Source of the DNA: Embiotoca jacksoni
Lineage: Eukaryota; Chordata; Actinopteri; Embiotocidae
Reading direction: 5' to 3'
DNA length: 64,000 bases
NCBI GenBank assembly: GCA_022577435.1
Contig: JAKOON010000053.1
Span: 598,501-662,500, forward strand
The notes beneath the pieces were generated by a model, which did no database searches, was not told the DNA's origin, and was given only the letters and a program-made list of their open reading frames with translations. This document shows positions 1-13,073 of the stretch, one piece after another. Every line of letters begins with the position of its first letter. The first letter of the stretch is position 1. The position numbers and the translations under genes were made by a program.

Positions 1-299
1 TAAAAAGTTATGCTATAGTACGACTGTTTCGACGACATACTACGGTATGACTTTTTCTTCATATTTTAGACAACATACTCAAGTATTAAGTATTTTAAAT
101 TTTTTGGGCCAAAAAAAAAGTCATACTATAGTATGATATTTTTTGTGATTATTGTGTCGATGAAAAAGTTATGCTATAGTACGACTGTTTCGACGACATA
201 CCATGGTATGACTTTTTCTTCATATTTTAGACCACATGCTAAAGTATTAAGTATTTTAAATTTTTTTGGGCCAAAAAAAAAGTCATACTATAGTATGAT

Positions 300-2220
300 A
301 TTTTTGGTAATTTTTGTGTCGATGAAAAAGTTCTGCTAGAGTACGACTGTTTCGACGACATACTACGGTATGACTTTTTCTTCATATTTTAAACAACATA
401 CTAAAGTATCAAGTATTTTAAATTTTTTGAGCCAAAAAAAAAATCATACTATAGTATGACTTTTTGGTGATTTTTGGGTCGAAGGAAAATACGGTAGTAT
501 GACGGTTTCGACGACATACTATAAGACTTAGTCTTCATATTTTAGACAACATACTGAAGTATTAATTTTTTTTAAATTTTTTGGGCCAGAAAAAAAGTCA
601 TACTATAGTATGACATTTTTTGTGATTTTTTTGTCGATGAAAAAGTTATGCTATAGTACGACTGTTTCGACGACATACTATGGTATGACTTTTTCTTCAT
701 ATTTTAGACAACATACTAAAGCATTAAGTATTTTAAATTTTTTGGGCCAAAAAAAAAGTCATACTGTAGTATGACATTTTTGGTGATTTTTGTGTCGATG
801 AAAAAGTTATGCTACAGTACGACTGTTTCGACGACATACTATATGACTTTTTCTTCATATTTTAGACAACATACTAAAGTATTAAGTATTTTAAATTTTT
901 TGGGCCAAAAAAAAAGTCATACTATATACTATGACATTTTTTGTGATTTTTGTGTCGATGAAAAAGTTATGCTATTGTACGACTGTTTCGACGACATACT
1001 ATGGCATGACTTTTTCTTCATATTTTAGACCACATACTAAAGTATTGAGTATTTTATATTTTTTGTGCCCAAAAAAAAGTCGTACTATAGTATGACATTT
1101 TTGGTGATTTTTGTGTCGATGAAAAAGTTATGCTACAGTACGACTGTTTCGACGACATACTACGGTATGACTTTTTCTTCATATTTTAGACAACATACTA
1201 AAGTATTAAGTATTTTAAATTTTTTTGGGCCAAAAAAAAAGTCATACTATAGTATGACATTTTTTGTGATTTTTTTGTCGATGAAAAAGTTCTGCTAGAG
1301 TACGACTGTTTCGACGACATACTACGGTATGACTTTTTCTTCATATTTTAAACAACATACTAAAGTATCAAGTATTTTAAATTTTTTGAGCCAAAAAAAA
1401 AATCATACTATAGTATGACTTTTTGGTGATTTTTGGGTCGAAGGAAAATACGGTAGTATGACGGTTTCGACGACATACTATAAGACTTAGTCTTCATATT
1501 TTAGACAACATACTGAAGTATTAATTTTTTTTAAATTTTTTGGGCCAGAAAAAAAGTCATACTATAGTATGACATTTTTTGTGATTTTTTTGTCGATGAA
1601 AAAGTTATGCTATAGTACGACTGTTTCGACGACATACTATGGTATGACTTTTTCTTCATATTTTAGACAACATACTAAAGCATTAAGTATTTTAAATTTT
1701 TTGGGCCAAAAAAAAAGTCATACTGTAGTATGACATTTTTGGTGATTTTTGTGTCGATGAAAAAGTTATGCTACAGTACGACTGTTTCGACGACATACTA
1801 TATGACTTTTTCTTCATATTTTAGACAACATACTAAAGTATTAAGTATTTTAAATTTTTTGGGCCAAAAAAAAAGTCATACTATATACTATGACATTTTT
1901 TGTGATTTTTGTGTCGATGAAAAAGTTATGCTATTGTACGACTGTTTCGACGACATACTATGGCATGACTTTTTCTTCATATTTTAGACCACATACTAAA
2001 GTATTGAGTATTTTATATTTTTTGTGCCCAAAAAAAAGTCGTACTATAGTATGACATTTTTGGTGATTTTTGTGTCGATGAAAAAGTTATGCTACAGTAC
2101 GACTGTTTCGACGACATACTACGGTATGACTTTTTCTTCATATTTTAGACAACATACTAAAGTATTAAGTATTTTAAATTTTTTTGGGCCAAAAAAAAAG
2201 TCATACTATAGTATGACATT
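300..2220. repeat. 959-bp higher-order repeat, two tandem copies
   Basis: The variant ttctgctaga at 331 recurs at 1290. Two other monomer variants, beginning at 771 and 1065, recur at 1730 and 2024. All three are displaced by exactly 959 bp, about six monomers. The two copies look almost identical, which points to a recent unequal exchange or segmental duplication inside satellite A. Confidence 0.85.
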
Positions 2221-2749
2221 TTTTGTGATTTTTTTGTCGATGAAAAAGTTATGCTATAGTACGACTGTTTCGACGACATACTACATGACTTTTTCTTGAT
2301 TTTTGTGTAGATTAAAAAGTTATGCTACAGTACGACTGTTTCGACGACATACTACGGTATGACTTTTTCTTCATATTTTAGACAACATACTAAAGCATTA
2401 AGTATTTTAAATTTTTTGGGCCAAAAAAAAAGTCATACTATATTATGACATTTTTTGTGATTTTTGTGTCGATGAAAAAGTTATGCTATAGTACGACTGT
2501 TTCGACGACATACTATATGACTTTTTCTTCATATTTTAGGCAACATACTAAAGTATTAAGTATTTTAAATTTTTTGGGCCCAAAAAAAAGTCGTACTATA
2601 GTATGACATTTTTGGTGATTTTTGTGTCGATGAAAAAGTTATGCTACAGTACGACTGTTTCGACGACATACTACGGTATGACTTTTTCTTCATATTTTAG
2701 ACAACATACTAAAGTGTTAAGTATTTTTTTTAAAAATTGGGCCGAAATA

Positions 2750-2977
2750 AACTTCATACTATAGTGTTAGTATTTTTACATTTTTGAGATGAATTCATAC
2801 GTTGCTTCGAGTTGGACTCGATCCCATGGCCTTCTGAATGCAAGGCCGCAGCACTAACCACTGTTCCACTCTGCCTGTGTTTGTATACGGCAGTTTTTTT
2901 TTCGGTTTTATTTGACGACACGCCTTCGCATAATTTAGAGTTTTTAGAACGAAAAAAAAGTCACACTGTAGTGTGAC
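2750..2977. repeat. Non-satellite insert in satellite A, copy 1
   Basis: Here the 161-bp pattern is interrupted by about 230 bp of different sequence containing gagatgaattcatacg, a tRNA-like stretch and a T-run leading to ttttatttgacgacacgcc. The same block recurs near 3927 and 12846, so it was amplified together with the satellite. It ends in a variant of the satellite palindrome. Confidence 0.85.
2804..2875 (-). other. tRNA-like segment with A and B boxes, copy 1
   Basis: On the minus strand the stretch reads TGGAACAGTGG (A box, complement of 2858-2868), one mismatch from TGGCNNAGTGG. After 33 nt comes GGATCGAGTCC (B box, complement of 2814-2824), one mismatch from GGTTCGANNCC. An anticodon-arm-like hairpin GGCCTT/AAGGCC lies between. 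The T-arm and acceptor stem pair poorly, so this looks like a tRNA-derived SINE-type head, not a working tRNA. Whether RNA polymerase III uses it is unknown. Confidence 0.6.
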
Positions 2978-3926
2978 ATTTTTGGTGATTTTTGTGTCGA
3001 TGACAAAGTTATGCTACAGTACGACTGTTTCGACGACATACTACGGTTTGACTTTTTCTACATATTTTAGAAAACATACTAAAGTATTAAGTATTTTAAA
3101 GTTTTTTGGACCAAAAAAAAAGTCATACTATAGTATGACATTTTTTGTGATTTTTGTGTCGATGAAAAAGTTATGCTATAGTACGACTGTTTCGACGACA
3201 TACTACGGTATTACTTTTCCATCATATTTTAGACGACATACTAAAGTATTAAGTATTTTAAATTTTTTTGGGCCAAAAAAAAAGTCATACTATAGTATGA
3301 CATTTTTTGTGATTTTTGTGTCGATGAAAAAGTTATGCTACAGTACGACTGTTTCGATGACATACCACAGTATGACTTTTTCTTCATATTTTAGACCACA
3401 TACTAAAGTATTAAGTATTTTAAATTTTTTGGGCCAAAAAAAAAGTCATACTATAGTATGATATTTTTGGTAATTTTTGTGTCGATGAAAAAGTTATGCT
3501 ACAGTACGACTGTTTCGACGACATACTACGGTATGACTTTTTCTTCATATTTTAGAACACATACTAAAGTATTAAGTATTTTAAATTTTTTGGGCCAAAA
3601 AAAAAGTCATACTATAGTATGACATTTTTGGTGATTTTTGTGTCGATGAAAAAGTTATGCTATAGTACGACTGTTTCGATGACATACTACGGTATGACTT
3701 TTTCTTCATATTTTAGACAACATACTAAAGTATTAAGTATTTTAAATTTTTTGGGCCAAAAAAAAAGTCATACTATAGTATGACATTTTTTGTGATTTTT
3801 GTGTCGATTAAAAAGTTATGCTATAGTACGACTGTTTCGACGACATACTATGGTATGACTTTTTCTTCACATTTCATACGACATACTAAAGTGTTAAGTA
3901 TTTTTTTTAAAAATTGGGCCGAAATA

Positions 3927-4154
3927 AACTTCATACTATAGTGTTAGTATTTTTACATTTTTGAGATGAATTCATACGTTGCTTCGAGTTGGACTCGATC
4001 CCATGGCCTTCTGAATGCAAGGCCGCAGCACTAACCACTGTTCCACTCTGCCTGTGTTTGTATACGGCAGTTTTTTTTTCGGTTTTATTTGACGACACGC
4101 CTTCGCATAATTTAGAGTTTTTAGAACGAAAAAAAAGTCACACTGTTGTGTGAC
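3927..4154. repeat. Non-satellite insert in satellite A, copy 2
   Basis: Second copy of the insert at 2750, displaced by 1,177 bp. The tRNA-like part is at 3981-4052 on the minus strand, with the same A- and B-box words. The palindrome at its right end reads gtcacactgttgtgtgac here, with one centre base different from copy 1. Confidence 0.85.
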
Positions 4155-7100
4155 ATTTTTGGTGATTTTTGTGTCGATGACAAAGTTATGCTACAGTACG
4201 ACTGTTTCGACGACATACTACGGTTTGACTTTTTCTACATATTTTAGAAAACATACTAAAGTATTAAGTATTTTAAATTTTTTGGGCCAAAAAAAAAGTC
4301 ATACTATAGTATGACATTTTTGGTGATTTTTGTGTCGATGAAAAAGTTATGCTATAGTACGACTGTTTCGATGACATACTACGGTATGACTTTTTCTTCA
4401 TATTTTAGACAACATACTGAAGTATTAAGTATTTTAAATTTTTTGGGCCAAAAAAAAAGTCATACTATAGTATGATATTTTTGGTAATTTTTGTGTCGAT
4501 GAAAAAGTTCTGCTATAGTACGACTGTTTCGACGACATACTATGGTATGACTTTTTCTTCATATTTTAGACAACATACTAAAGTGTTAAGTATTTTAAAT
4601 TTTTTGGGCAAAAAAAAAAGTCATACTATAGTATGACATTTTTTGTGATTTTTGTGTCGATGAAAAAGTTATGCTATAGTACGACTGTTTCGATGACATA
4701 CCACAGTATGACTTTTTCTTCATATTTTAGACCACATACTAAAGTATTTAGTATTTTAAATTTTTTGGGCCAAAAAAAAAGTCATACTATAGTATGATAT
4801 TTTTTGTGATTTTTGTGTCGATGAAAAAGTTAGGCTATAGTACGACTGTTTCGACGACATACTATGGTATGACTTTTTCTTCATATTTTAGACAACATAC
4901 TAAAGTATTAAGTATTTTAAATTTTTTGGGTAAAAAAAAAAGTCATACTATGGTATGACATTTTTTGTGATTTTTGTGTCGATGAAAAAGTTATGCTACA
5001 GTACGACTGTTTCGATGACATACCACAGTATGACTTTTTCTTCATATTTTAGACCACATACTAAAGTATTAAGTATTTTAAATTTTTTGGGCCAAAAAAA
5101 AAGTCATACTATAGTATGATATTTTTGGTAATTTTTGTGTCGATGAAAAAGTTATGCTACAGTACGACTGTTTCGACGACATACTACGGTATGACTTTTT
5201 CTTCATATTTTAGACCACATACTAAAGTATTAAGTATTTTAAATTTTTTGGGCCAAAAAAAAAGTCATACTATAGTATGACATTTTTGGTGATTTTTGTG
5301 TCGATGAAAAAGTTATGCTATAGTACGACTGTTTCGATGACATACTACGGTATGACTTTTTCTTCATATTTTAGACAACATACTAAAGTATTAAGTATTT
5401 TAAATTTTTTGGGCCAAAAAAAAAGTCATACTATAGTATGATATTTTTGGTAATTTTTGTGTCGATGAAAAAGTTCTGCTATAGTACGACTGTTTCGACG
5501 ACATACTATGGTATGACTTTTTCTTCATATTTTAGACAACATACTAAAGTATTTAGTATTTTAAATTTTTTGGGCCAAAAAAAAAGTCATACTATAGTAT
5601 GATATTTTTGGTAATTTTTGTGTCGATGAAAAAGTTCTGCTAGAGTACGACTGTTTCGACGACATACTACGGTATGACTTTTTCTTCATATTTTAGACAA
5701 CATACTAAAGTATTAAGTATTTTAAATTTTTTGGGCCAAAAAAAAAGTCATACTATAGTATGACATTTTTGGTGATTTTTGTGTCGATGAAAAAGTTATG
5801 CTACAGTACGACTGTTTCGACGACATACTACGGTATGACTTTTTCTTTATATTTTAGACCACATACTAAAGTATTAAGTATTTTTAATTTTTTGGACCAA
5901 AAAAAAAGTCATACTATAGTATGACATTTTTTGTGATTTTTGTGTCGATGAAAAAGTTATGCTATAGTACGACTGTTTCGATGACATACCACAGTATGAC
6001 TTTTTCTTCATATTTTAGAGCACATACTAAAGTATTTAGTATTTTAAATTTTTTGGGCCAAAAAAAAAGTCATACTATAGCATGACATTTTTGGTGATTT
6101 TTGTGTCGATGAAAAAGTTATGCTACAGTACGACTGTTTCGATGACATACCACAGTATGACTTTTTCTTCATATTTTAGACCACATACTAAAGTATTAAG
6201 TATTTTAAATTTTTTGGGCCAAAAAAAAAGTCATACTATAGTATGATATTTTTGGTAATTTTTGTGTCGATGAAAAAGTTATGCTACAGTACGACTGTTT
6301 CGACGACATACTACGGTATGACTTTTTCTTCATATTTTAGACCACATACTAAAGTATTAAGTATTTTAAATTTTTTGGGCCAAAAAAAAAGTCATACTAT
6401 AGTATGACATTTTTGGTGATTTTTGTGTCGATGAAAAAGTTATGCTATAGTACGACTGTTTCGATGACATACTACGGTATGACTTTTTCTTCATATTTTA
6501 GACAACATACTAAAGTATTAAGTATTTTAAATTTTTTGGGCCAAAAAAAAAGTCATACTATAGTATGATATTTTTGGTAATTTTTGTGTCGATGAAAAAG
6601 TTCTGCTATAGTACGACTGTTTCGACGACATACTATGGTATGACTTTTTCTTCATATTTTAGACAACATACTAAAGTATTTAGTATTTTAAATTTTTTGG
6701 GCCAAAAAAAAAGTCATACTATAGTATGATATTTTTGGTAATTTTTGTGTCGATGAAAAAGTTCTGCTAGAGTACGACTGTTTCGACGACATACTACGGT
6801 ATGACTTTTTCTTCATATTTTAGACAACATACTAAAGTATTAAGTATTTTAAATTTTTTGGGCCAAAAAAAAAGTCATACTATAGTATGACATTTTTGGT
6901 GATTTTTGTGTCGATGAAAAAGTTATGCTACAGTACGACTGTTTCGACGACATACTACGGTATGACTTTTTCTTTATATTTTAGACCACATACTAAAGTA
7001 TTAAGTATTTTAAATTTTTTGGGCCAAAAAAAAAGTCATACTATAGTATGACATTTTTTGTGATTTTTGTGTCGATGAAAAAGTTCTGCTAGAGTACGAC

Positions 7101-7379
7101 TGTTTCGACGACATACTATGGTATGACTTTTTCTTCATATTTTAGACAACATACTAAAGTATTAAGTATTTTTAATTTTTTGGACCAAAAAAAAAGTCAT
7201 ACTATATAGTATGACATTTTTTGTGATTTTTGTGTCGATGAAAAAGTTATGCTATAGTACGACTGTTTCGATGACATACCACAGTATGACTTTTTCTTCA
7301 TATTTTAGACCACATACTAAAGTATTAAGTATTTTAAATTTTTTGGGCCAAAAAAAAAGTCATACTATAGTATGATATT

Positions 7380-10310
7380 TTTTGTGATTATTGTGTCAAT
7401 GAAAAAGTTATGCTATAGTACGACTGTTTCGACGACATACTACGGTATGACTTTTTCTTCATATTTTAGACAACATACTAAAGTATTAAGTATTTTAAAT
7501 TTTTTGGGCCAAAAAAAAAGTCATACTATAGTATGATATTTTTGGTAATTTTTGTGTCGATGAAAAAGTTCTGCTATAGTACGACTGTTTCGACGACATA
7601 CTATGGTATGACTTTTTCTTCATATTTTAGACAACATACTAAAGTATTTAGTATTTTAAATTTTTTGGGCCAAAAAAAAAGTCATACTATAGTATGATAT
7701 TTTTGGTAATTTTTGTGTCGATGAAAAAGTTCTGCTAGAGTACGACTGTTTCGACGACATACTACGGTATGACTTTTTCTTCATATTTTAGACAACATAC
7801 TAAAGTATTAAGTATTTTAAATTTTTTGGGCCAAAAAAAAAGTCATACTATAGTATGACATTTTTGGTGATTTTTGTGTCGATGAAAAAGTTATGCTACA
7901 GTACGACTGTTTCGACGACATACTACGGTATGACTTTTTCTTTATATTTTAGACCACATACTAAAGTATTAAGTATTTTAAATTTTTTGGGCCAAAAAAA
8001 AAGTCATACTATAGTATGACATTTTTTGTGATTTTTGTGTCGATGAAAAAGTTCTGCTAGAGTACGACTGTTTCGACGACATACTATGGTATGACTTTTT
8101 CTTCATATTTTAGACAACATACTAAAGTATTAAGTATTTTTAATTTTTTGGACCAAAAAAAAAGTCATACTATATAGTATGACATTTTTTGTGATTTTTG
8201 TGTCGATGAAAAAGTTATGCTATAGTACGACTGTTTCGATGACATACCACAGTATGACTTTTTCTTCATATTTTAGACCACATACTAAAGTATTAAGTAT
8301 TTTAAATTTTTTGGGCCAAAAAAAAAGTCATACTATAGTATGATATTTTTTGTGATTATTGTGTCAATGAAAAAGTTATGCTATAGTACGACTGTTTCGA
8401 CGACATACTACGGTATGACTTTTTCTTCATATTTTAGACAACATACTAAAGTATTAAGTATTTTAAATTTTTTGGGCCAAAAAAAAAGTCATACTATAGT
8501 ATGATATTTTTGGTGATTTTTGTGTCGATGAAAAAGTTCTGCTAGAGTACGACTGTTTCGACGACATACTATGGTATGACTTTTTCTTCATATTTTAGAC
8601 AACATACTAAAGTATTAAGTATTTTAAATTTTTTGGGCCAAAAAAAAAGTCATACTATAGCATGACATTTTTGGTGATTTTTGTGTCGATGAAAAAGTTA
8701 TGCTACAGTACGACTGTTTCGACGACATACTACGGTATGACTTTTTCTTCATATTTTAGACAACATACTAAAGTATGAAGTATTTTAAATTTTTTTGGGC
8801 CAAAAAAAAAGTCATACTATAGTATGATATTTTTTGTGATTAGTGTTTCGATGAAAAAGTTATGCTATAGTACGACTGTTTCGACGACATACTACGGTAT
8901 GACTTTTTCTTCATATTTTAGACAACATACTAAAGTATTAAGTATTTTAAATTTTTTGGGCCAAAAAAAAAGTCATACTATAGTATGATATTTTTGGTGA
9001 TTTTTGTGTCGATGAAAAAGTTCTGCTAGAGTACGACTGTTTCGACGACATACTATGGTATGACTTTTTCTTCATATTTTAGACAACATACTAAAGTATT
9101 AAGTATTTTAAATTTTTTGGGCCAAAAAAAAAGTCATACTATAGTATGACATTTTTGGTGATTTTTGTGTCGATGAAAAAGTTATGCTACAGTACGACTG
9201 TTTCGACGACATACTACGGTATGACTTTTTCTTTATATTTTAGACCACATACTAAAGTATTAAGTATTTTAAATTTTTTGGGCCAAAAAAAAAGTCATAC
9301 TATAGTATGACATTTTTTGTGATTTTTGTGTCGATGAAAAAGTTCTGCTAGAGTACGACTGTTTCGACGACATACTATGGTATGACTTTTTCTTCATATT
9401 TTAGACAACATACTAAAGTATTAAGTATTTTTAATTTTTTGGACCAAAAAAAAAGTCATACTATATAGTATGACATTTTTTGTGATTTTTGTGTCGATGA
9501 AAAAGTTATGCTATAGTACGACTGTTTCGATGACATACCACAGTATGACTTTTTCTTCATATTTTAGACCACATACTAAAGTATTAAGTATTTTAAATTT
9601 TTTGGGCCAAAAAAAAAGTCATACTATAGTATGATATTTTTTGTGATTATTGTGTCAATGAAAAAGTTATGCTATAGTACGACTGTTTCGACGACATACT
9701 ACGGTATGACTTTTTCTTCATATTTTAGACAACATACTAAAGTATTAAGTATTTTAAATTTTTTGGGCCAAAAAAAAAGTCATACTATAGTATGATATTT
9801 TTGGTGATTTTTGTGTCGATGAAAAAGTTCTGCTAGAGTACGACTGTTTCGACGACATACTATGGTATGACTTTTTCTTCATATTTTAGACAACATACTA
9901 AAGTATTAAGTATTTTAAATTTTTAGGGCCAAAAAAAAAGTCATACTATAGTATGATATTTTTGGTGATTTTTGTGTCGATGAAAAAGTTCTGCTAGAGT
10001 ACGACTGTTTCGACGACATACTATGGTATGACTTTTTCTTCATATTTTAGACAACATACTAAAGTATTAAGTATTTTAAATTTTTTGGGCCAAAAAAAAA
10101 GTCATACTATAGCATGACATTTTTGGTGATTTTTGTGTCGATGAAAAAGTTATGCTACAGTACGACTGTTTCGACGACATACTACGGTATGACTTTTTCT
10201 TCATATTTTAGACAACATACTAAAGTATGAAGTATTTTAAATTTTTTTGGGCCAAAAAAAAAGTCATACTATAGTATGATATTTTTTGTGATTAGTGTTT
10301 CGATGAAAAA
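7380..10310. repeat. Satellite A blocks with mixed 6-, 8- and 9-monomer periods
   Basis: The rare variant ttgtgtcaat occurs at 7391, 8359 and 9650, with spacings of 968 and 1,291 bp (6 and 8 monomers). The rare variant tagtgtttcg occurs at 8841 and 10293, a spacing of 1,452 bp (9 monomers). Repeat units therefore changed size during amplification rather than keeping one fixed higher-order period. Confidence 0.8.
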
Positions 10311-12845
10311 GTTATGCTATAGTACGACTGTTTCGACGACATACTACGGTATGACTTTTTCTTCATATTTTAGACAACATACTAAAGTATTAAGTATTTT
10401 AAATTTTTTGGGCCAAAAAAAAAGTCATACTATAGTATGATATTTTTGGTGATTTTTGTGTCGATGAAAAAGTTCTGCTAGAGTACGACTGTTTCGACGA
10501 CATACTATGGTATGACTTTTTCTTCATATTTTAGACAACATACTAAAGTATTTAAGTATTTTAAATTTTTTGGGCCAAAAAAAAAGTCATACTATAGTAT
10601 GATATTTTTGGTGATTTTTGTGTCGATGAAAAAGTTCTGCTAGAGTACGACTGTTTCGACGACATACTATGGTATGACTTTTTCTTCATATTTTAGACAA
10701 CATACTAAAGTATTAAGTATTTTAAATTTTTTGGGCCAAAAAAAAAGTCATACTATAGTATGATATTTTTGGTAATTTTTGTGTCGATGAAAAAGTTCTG
10801 CTATAGTACGACTGTTTCGACGACATACTATGGTATGACTTTTTCTTCATATTTTAGACAACATACTAAAGTGTTAAGTATTTTAAATTTTTTGGGCAAA
10901 AAAAAAAGTCATACTATAGTATGACATTTTTTGTGATTTTTGTGTCGATGAAAAAGTTATGCTATAGTACGACTGTTTCGACGACATACCACAGTATGAC
11001 TTTTTCTTCATATTTTAGACAACATACTAAAGTATGAAGTATTTTAAATTTTTTGGGCCAAAAAAAAGGTCATACTATAGTATGATATTTTTTGTGATTA
11101 TTGTGTCGATGAAAAAGTTCTGCTAGAGTACGACTGTTTCGACGACATACTACGGTCTGACTTTTTCTTCATATTTTAGACCACATACTGAAGTATTAAG
11201 TATTTTAAATTTTTTTGGGTCAAAAAAAAAGTCATACTATAGTATGACATTTTTTGTGATTTTTGTGTCGATGAAAAAGTTATGCTACAGTACGACTGTT
11301 TCGACGACATACTACGGTTTGACTTTTTCTACATATTTTAGAAAACATACTAAAGTATTAAGTATTTTAAATTTTTTGGGCCAAAAAAAAAGTCATACTA
11401 TAGTATGATATTTTTGGTAATTTTTGTGTCGATGAAAAAGTTATGCTACAGTACGACTGTTTCGACGACATACTACGGTATGACTTTTTCTTCATATTTT
11501 AGACCACATACTAAAGTATTAAGTATTTTAAATTTTTTGGGCCAAAAAAAAAGTCATACTATAGTATGACATTTTTGGTGATTTTTGTGTCGATGAAAAA
11601 GTTATGCTATAGTACGACTGTTTCGATGACATACTACGGTATGACTTTTTCTTCATATTTTAGACAACATACTAAAGTATTAAGTATTTTAAATTTTTTG
11701 GACCAAAAAAAAAGTCATACTATAGTATGACATTTTTTGTGATTTTTGTGTCGATGAAAAAGTTATGCTATAGTACGAATGTTTCGACGACATACTACGG
11801 TATTACTTTTCCATCATATTTTAGACGACATACTAAAGTATTAAGTATTTTAAATTTTTTGGGCCAAAAAAAAAGTCATACTATAGTATGATATTTTTGG
11901 TAATTTTTGTGTCGATGAAAAAGTTATGCTACAGTACGACTGTTTCGACGACATACTACGGTATGACTTTTTCTTCATATTTTAGACCACATACTAAAGT
12001 ATTAAGTATTTTAAATTTTTTGGGCCAAAAAAAAAGTCATACTATAGTATGACATTTTTGGTGATTTTTGTGTCGATGAAAAAGTTATGCTATTGTACGA
12101 CTGTTTCAACGACATACTACGGTATGACTTTTTCTTCATATTTTAGACCACATACTAAAGTGTTAAGTATTTTAAATTTTTTGGGCAAAAAAAAAAGTCA
12201 TACTATAGTATGACATTTTTGGTGATTTTTGTGTCGATGAAAAAGTTATGCTATTGTACGACTGTTTCAACGACATACTACGGTATGACTTTTTCTTCAT
12301 ATTTTAGACAACATACTAAAGTGTTAAGTATTTTAAATTTTTTTGGGCCAAAAAAAAAGTCATACTATATATAGTATGACATTTTTTGTGATTTTTGTGT
12401 CGATGAAAAAGTTATGCTATAGTACGACTGTTTCGATGACATACCACAGTATGACTTTTTCTTCATATTTTAGACCACATACTAAAGTATTAAGTATTTT
12501 AAATTTTTTGGACCAAAAAAATAAGTCATACTATAGTATGACATTTTTGGTGATTTTTGTGTCGATGAAAAAGTTATGCTACAGTACGACTGTTTCGACG
12601 ACATACTACGGTATGACTTTTTCTTCATATTTTAGACCACATACTAAAGTATTAAGTATTTTAAATTTTTTGGGCCAAAAAAAAAGTCATGCTATAGTAT
12701 GACATTTTTTGTGATTTTTGTGTCGATTAAAAAGTTATGCTATAGTACGACTGTTTCGACGACATACTATGGTATGACTTTTTCTTCACATTTCATACGA
12801 CATACTAAAGTGTTAAGTATTTTTTTTAAAAATTGGGCCGAAATA

Positions 12846-13073
12846 AACTTCATACTATAGTGTTAGTATTTTTACATTTTTGAGATGAATTCATACGTTG
12901 CTTCGAGTTGGACTCGATCCCATGGCCTTCTGAATGCAAGGCCGCAGCACTAACCACTGTTCCACTCTGCCTGTGTTTGTATACGGCAGTTTTTTTTTCG
13001 GTTTTATTTGACGACACGCCTTCGCATAATTTAGAGTTTTTAGAACGAAAAAAAAGTCACACTGTAGTGTGAC
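12846..13073. repeat. Non-satellite insert in satellite A, copy 3
   Basis: Third copy, displaced by 10,096 bp from copy 1, with the tRNA-like part at 12900-12971 on the minus strand. It is followed by a different junction (a long T run, then ttgggacgatggattgg) before satellite A resumes. The flanks of copies 1 and 3 therefore differ on the right side. Confidence 0.85.

Noticed and set aside
2804..2875. A functional tRNA gene
   Set aside because: A and B boxes fit, but acceptor and T stems do not pair and the anticodon loop is 8 nt; more like a tRNA-derived repeat head.
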